Assembly (NCBI GenBank): GCA_028551475.1
Contig: CM052355.1
Location: 14,591,543 to 14,655,542 of the forward strand
Length of the DNA: 64,000 nt
Direction: 5' to 3'
DNA from: Casuarina equisetifolia
Lineage: Eukaryota; Streptophyta; Magnoliopsida; Fagales; Casuarinaceae
A model generated the notes under the pieces. It was not told where the DNA came from, did not search any database, and worked only from the letters and a program-made list of their open reading frames with translations. Positions 61,001 to 64,000 of this stretch are shown piece after piece. Both the position numbers and the translations under genes were made by a program. Position 1 is the first letter of the stretch; each line of letters opens with the position of its first letter.

Positions 61001-62398
61001 AATTGAAGCCCTCCATTCTGTGACTTTCTGCACTGAATCAGAGAATGCAGAGGCTTTTTTTCACCTTCAGCGTTTCCGTCATGCAAACTGTTTAAGGTGA
61101 CATTGGAAGATCCAACTTCACCACAGGATGACCCCTGCAACGAAACTGTGGACAAGAATTGGTAAGGCAAAATCAATAGCAAAAAATATCGAAACTTCAT
61201 ACTAAGTAATTCATTCCGAAGACAGCTGCAGCAAAGTTGAACAGGTGAGACAGTGACAGTGACATATGGTTACGAAACTTAAAGAAGTGGAGCTAAAAAT
61301 TTAAGATAGAACTTAAAAATCCATGAAGTTCTGAAAAAAACAGCTTTAGTATCATCCTATCAAGCGTTCCACTAATAGAGATGCATAAATGAGGCGAATA
61401 TAGGCTCTCCAGGCAGCCCCTTTGTTCCCTGACCCATACAGAAAAGTGGTATAATCTGACTGCAACATCAATGCTTTTAGGTAAAACAAGAGCAACCTAC
61501 AATCACATTGAGTATCACTTGTTTCTTCTATCAAGAATCGCAAAGACAATATTCAAAATTGGCTTATAGGATACCAATCCACAATAAAACTACATCTAAT
61601 AGGCAGCAATTCTACTTCTGATCGTAAAAGTCATTGACCTTCCACACTAAGGAGAATCTATGAAATTAAGATCTGTATCAGGAAGCTGGGAAGAAAAATC
61701 ATAACCCCTCAAATCAGCCTTATTCAGGAACTTCTGAGCTGCCATAAGGTACTTGGGCCAAGTCGTAAACATTCCTGGGTCAGAGCAATGCCACAAAAGA
61801 GACATCGCTTCCTTAATATAAAGAAAACATCTGAAATTCACTTAAGTTTATAGACTGCTACCTATCCTATGGGAGATCCAATTCTGCTTTGTAGTTATGA
61901 AAACTGTAATTGGCCAAAGTTAACGCAAACTCGGAACAAAACCTCAAGCTTTAAGCAAAGAAGAGTTAGATATCACTGGGAAAAGAAAGGAGATTCACTT
62001 CAATGGGATTGAGAATTCAGCCGAATTCGATGCGACAAAAGCAACAACTTCGAAGAACAGCCCAAGCAATTCACCGAAACCGAAAACAATTTCCTCTCCA
62101 AAAAACACAATGACCAACTCCATTCACAAGAAAGAGAATGATAATGCAATGAACATTGCCGCACAGAAAAGCCCAAAAAAGAAAGAAAGATTTGTTGACT
62201 TCCAATTACAACGTCAATGGAAACTGAATACAAAAAACACCACACACCTGAATTGTACAGAGGAGAAGAATAGGAGAAGGAGGAGAAATCAGAGCGGGGC
62301 TTGGGTTTTGAGCTTCTGGGCTGTCGAGAATATTTCATGGGTACGTTATCAGTTATGTTCTCTGCTTTCTGTACATTCCTTTTCTTCTTGTTCGCCAT
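58075..62398 (-). CDS. PWWP-domain protein (chromatin-reader type)
   Basis: Nine or ten exons. Clear ones in transcript order: 62248-62398, 60920-61134, 60680-60800, 60057-60145, 59899-59941, 59353-59409, 59145-59238, 58279-58370, 58075-58170. The protein starts MANKKKRNVQ. The PWWP domain runs from GSVVWARTSCQEWWPAE through DGYVLVEFYGSHD and AWLDPARDLSE, with EWWP in place of PWWP. It is followed by a helical segment (DFQDALKQAL), a basic stretch (RGRGKRERKPK) and a C-terminus ending GLSAPVGSPF. PWWP domains bind methylated histone tails plus DNA, so a nuclear role is likely. Length is about 319 residues if exon 1 ends two bases later at a GT inside its donor, or 326 if a 23-nt exon at 61203-61225 is used; the first junction is unresolved. 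From exon 2 on, all joins keep frame. I recognise the family, not a specific gene. Confidence 0.85.
61203..61225 (-). other. Candidate 23-nt exon of the PWWP gene
   Basis: A good acceptor (TTTGCTGCAG) precedes it and a plausible donor (GTATGA) follows. Its 23-nt length is exactly what is needed to join the strong exon 1 donor (phase 1) to exon 2 (phase 0). It would add AVFGMNYL. No conservation evidence is available. Confidence 0.35.
61647..61811 (-). other. Unassigned protein-like open frame inside the first PWWP intron
   Basis: A minus-strand frame with protein-like composition (EAMSLLWHCSDPGMF..WPKYLMAAQKF...) ends LPDTDLNFIDSP and a TAG at 61647. A possible acceptor (ATTAAG) lies before 61811. 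It could be an alternative last exon after the first PWWP exon, part of another transcript, or chance. Not included in the PWWP model because it ends in a stop before exon 2. Confidence 0.35.
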
Positions 62399-63068
62399 TG
62401 CTGACTAGCACAATTCAGAGAGTCAGAGAGAGGAACCCTAAAAGAAGAAAAAGAAGGCCTGCGTCTCTGAACCCCAAGATGAATTCTTTGGTTACAAACC
62501 TTTGATCCCTCTTTTACTTTCTCCCTTCTCTCTCGGCAACGCTATTGGATTGTGTCATAGTCTCGAAACCAAACTATCTGAATTTCCACAGAACTCATGG
62601 ATGTAGGATGCTTTAGCATTACTTAGAATAAAATACGAGCGATCCATCCGAGTGCTCCAAAGGAGTCATGCCAGGATAAAAGAATTACTTTATTTTAGAT
62701 TTATAACTTGTTTGCGACTATCAACATGTTCCAGGCGCTCAGTTGGGCGCTGAACTAACAAATTAGATTAACATACCAGAATTAGAATTCGTGGCTGGAA
62801 GAACGTAGTTTAACCGAATTTTTCTTAAACATGTTCCATGCTTCCGTTTATGTCGAAAGCCGAGCGTACATCCATAGCAACTAAAACAATTGCAAGTGGT
62901 TTAAGAAAAAAAGAGCATTTGAGATTCCAGTTTCAAAATTTAATCATAAAAGTTGCAAAAAGCTAAGAGTTTAAGGGAAGAGCGAAAAAGAGAGAAACAA
63001 AAGTGAGGAAAATGTCTTTTTCCAAGATACTGCCTCTGAAGGAACAGTCTTGACCGTTTAGACATTAC
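62399..63068. other. PWWP-gene promoter region and neighbour 3' flank
   Basis: About 670 bp without coding sequence between the PWWP start codon and the stop codon of the next minus-strand gene. No TATA box, repeat or other feature stands out. Confidence 0.5.
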
Positions 63069-63209
63069 TCATCTTATCTTCCTCAGGTTCAAAGTTGCAT
63101 GGCTAAAACTATGCTCAGAAGGCCATTGGAGTGATCTGATAACCTTAATGTCTTTCTGCAAATGGTCGCTTCCAACAACATCAATGTTCCTTTCCAAGGA
63201 CATCATGTT
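63069..63209 (-). CDS. Last exon of an unidentified gene (partial)
   Basis: A 141-nt exon with a good acceptor (CCTTTACAG) reads NMMSLERNIDVVGSDHLQKD, continues through IRSLQWPSEHSFSHATLNLR and ends in TGA at 63069. Coding character is clear from the uninterrupted frame, the acceptor and the protein-like composition. A phase-compatible upstream exon ending VATQ lies at about 63922-63948. The remaining exons are beyond the window. I do not recognise the protein. Confidence 0.6.
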   Translation of the reverse strand, partial: NMMSLERNIDVVGSDHLQKDIKVIRSLQWPSEHSFSHATLNLRKIR

Positions 63210-63921
63210 CTGTAAAGGTTAAAAAGAAAAAAAAAAAAAAAACACGGCCATTGTTTATAAAGCCAAAAGGTTAACTGCTCTGGACTAGTTAAGAAAGCAA
63301 CTGGACATCAATCGTTATATCGCAGGTACGGAAAATTCTCCATACGTTAGTCCCCTGCAGGAAGATTAAGTGGAGCTATCAGGATTTCTACCAAAATAAT
63401 GAAGATTCAGGCCACCTCATTTTTAAATACACTTTTAGGTTGACAAGTATCTCATTCACTTGGGAATAGATATTATCTAGAATTATGAGGTCCGATGCTT
63501 GACATTGAGTTAAGTGATTCTGTTTATTAAAAAAAAAATCATTCTTTACTTAATTAAAAAGAAAAAAAATTACTAAGTTAATAGAATCAAACTTAAGAGC
63601 AAAATAGTAATTTTAGCATGCATAGAGAATGATTTTCAATAATTAATAAGAATTAAGTGTGTAAGAGTTCCAAAGGAGAAAATTATAAAATCCTGAAGTG
63701 AATGTATGGTTATTACATGTACGTAGTATAATATTAAGATAATATGCTACCAAAACTTCGGTAAACATGGTCTATCTCTCATTCTCTAAGACCAAACTAA
63801 TCACAAGGTTTTATGAGAAAGACAGGTTTTGAAGTCATTTCTTACCAAATTCAAATCTGAAAAATATTATAGCTCAAAAGACTTAGTTAAATGTTATCCA
63901 TTGCCATCTATGGAAACAAAC

Positions 63922-63948
63922 CTGCGTGGCCACAGCTAAGATAGCTTG
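63922..63948 (-). CDS. Penultimate exon of the unidentified gene (tentative)
   Basis: Minus-strand QAILAVATQ followed by a GTTTGT donor at 63921, in phase 0 with the exon at 63069-63209. The acceptor (CATACCAAG) is only fair, so the 5' limit is uncertain. No function can be assigned. Confidence 0.4.
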
Positions 63949-64000
63949 CTTGGTATGAATTCAAAGAGATGATGCAGGAGTTAACTACAAACCTTAAGTG

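Noticed and set aside
1..64000. CRISPR arrays, operons, ribosome-binding sites, bacterial or viral genes
   Set aside because: None seen. Repeats present are microsatellites and LTR elements in a plant nuclear context.

Overview
This is nuclear DNA from a eudicot plant, probably a woody rosid (the clade is inferred from protein flavour only; the species is not identifiable by eye). The evidence is AT-rich intergenic DNA, many-exon genes with GT-AG introns, plant LTR retrotransposons, and proteins recognisable as plant UGT73 glycosyltransferases and SHOOT GRAVITROPISM 6. There are no bacterial features, CRISPR arrays or evident tRNA/rRNA genes.

Left half (1-33.3 kb): a tandem array of single-exon UGT73C-type UDP-glycosyltransferase genes, all on the minus strand. 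Four copies read through from ATG to stop: 76-1551, 9122-10585, 15062-16534 and 30545-32023. A fifth, 20323-21803, is a near-full-length copy broken by a one-base frameshift. At least three clusters of decayed UGT pieces lie between them (8.3 kb, 13.3-13.9 kb, 32.5-32.8 kb). The 15 kb and 20 kb copies sit in a segmental duplication of about 2.5 kb. Intergenic segments at 22.6, 30.3 and 32.9 kb are also related. The array therefore grew and decayed by tandem duplication.

The array also carries LTR-derived elements that can be delimited exactly. These are a 348-bp TRIM at 17145-17492 (absent from the paralogous site), a 1646-bp solo LTR at 23334-24979 with target duplication GAATG, and a 4.7-kb degenerate Ty1/copia element at 25094-29827 with target duplication AAACA.

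Right half (34-57.3 kb, minus strand): one very large gene, the SGR6 orthologue (HEAT-repeat protein of the MROH1/HEATR7A type). I resolved 51 exons that join in phase into a 1722-codon reading frame. Intron 36 carries U12-type (minor spliceosome) signals with a non-canonical GC start. Further right are a small PWWP-domain protein gene (58075-62398, minus strand) and the last exon(s) of an unidentified minus-strand gene (63069 to the window edge).

UGT73C genes next to SGR6 is the same arrangement as in Arabidopsis, where UGT73C1-C6 (At2g36750-At2g36800) adjoin SGR6 (At2g36810), so this is a conserved syntenic block. The UGTs would glucosylate small hydrophobic acceptors (hormones, terpenoids, flavonoids, xenobiotics) in the cytosol. 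SGR6 acts at the vacuolar membrane in gravity sensing. No functional link between the two is implied by adjacency.
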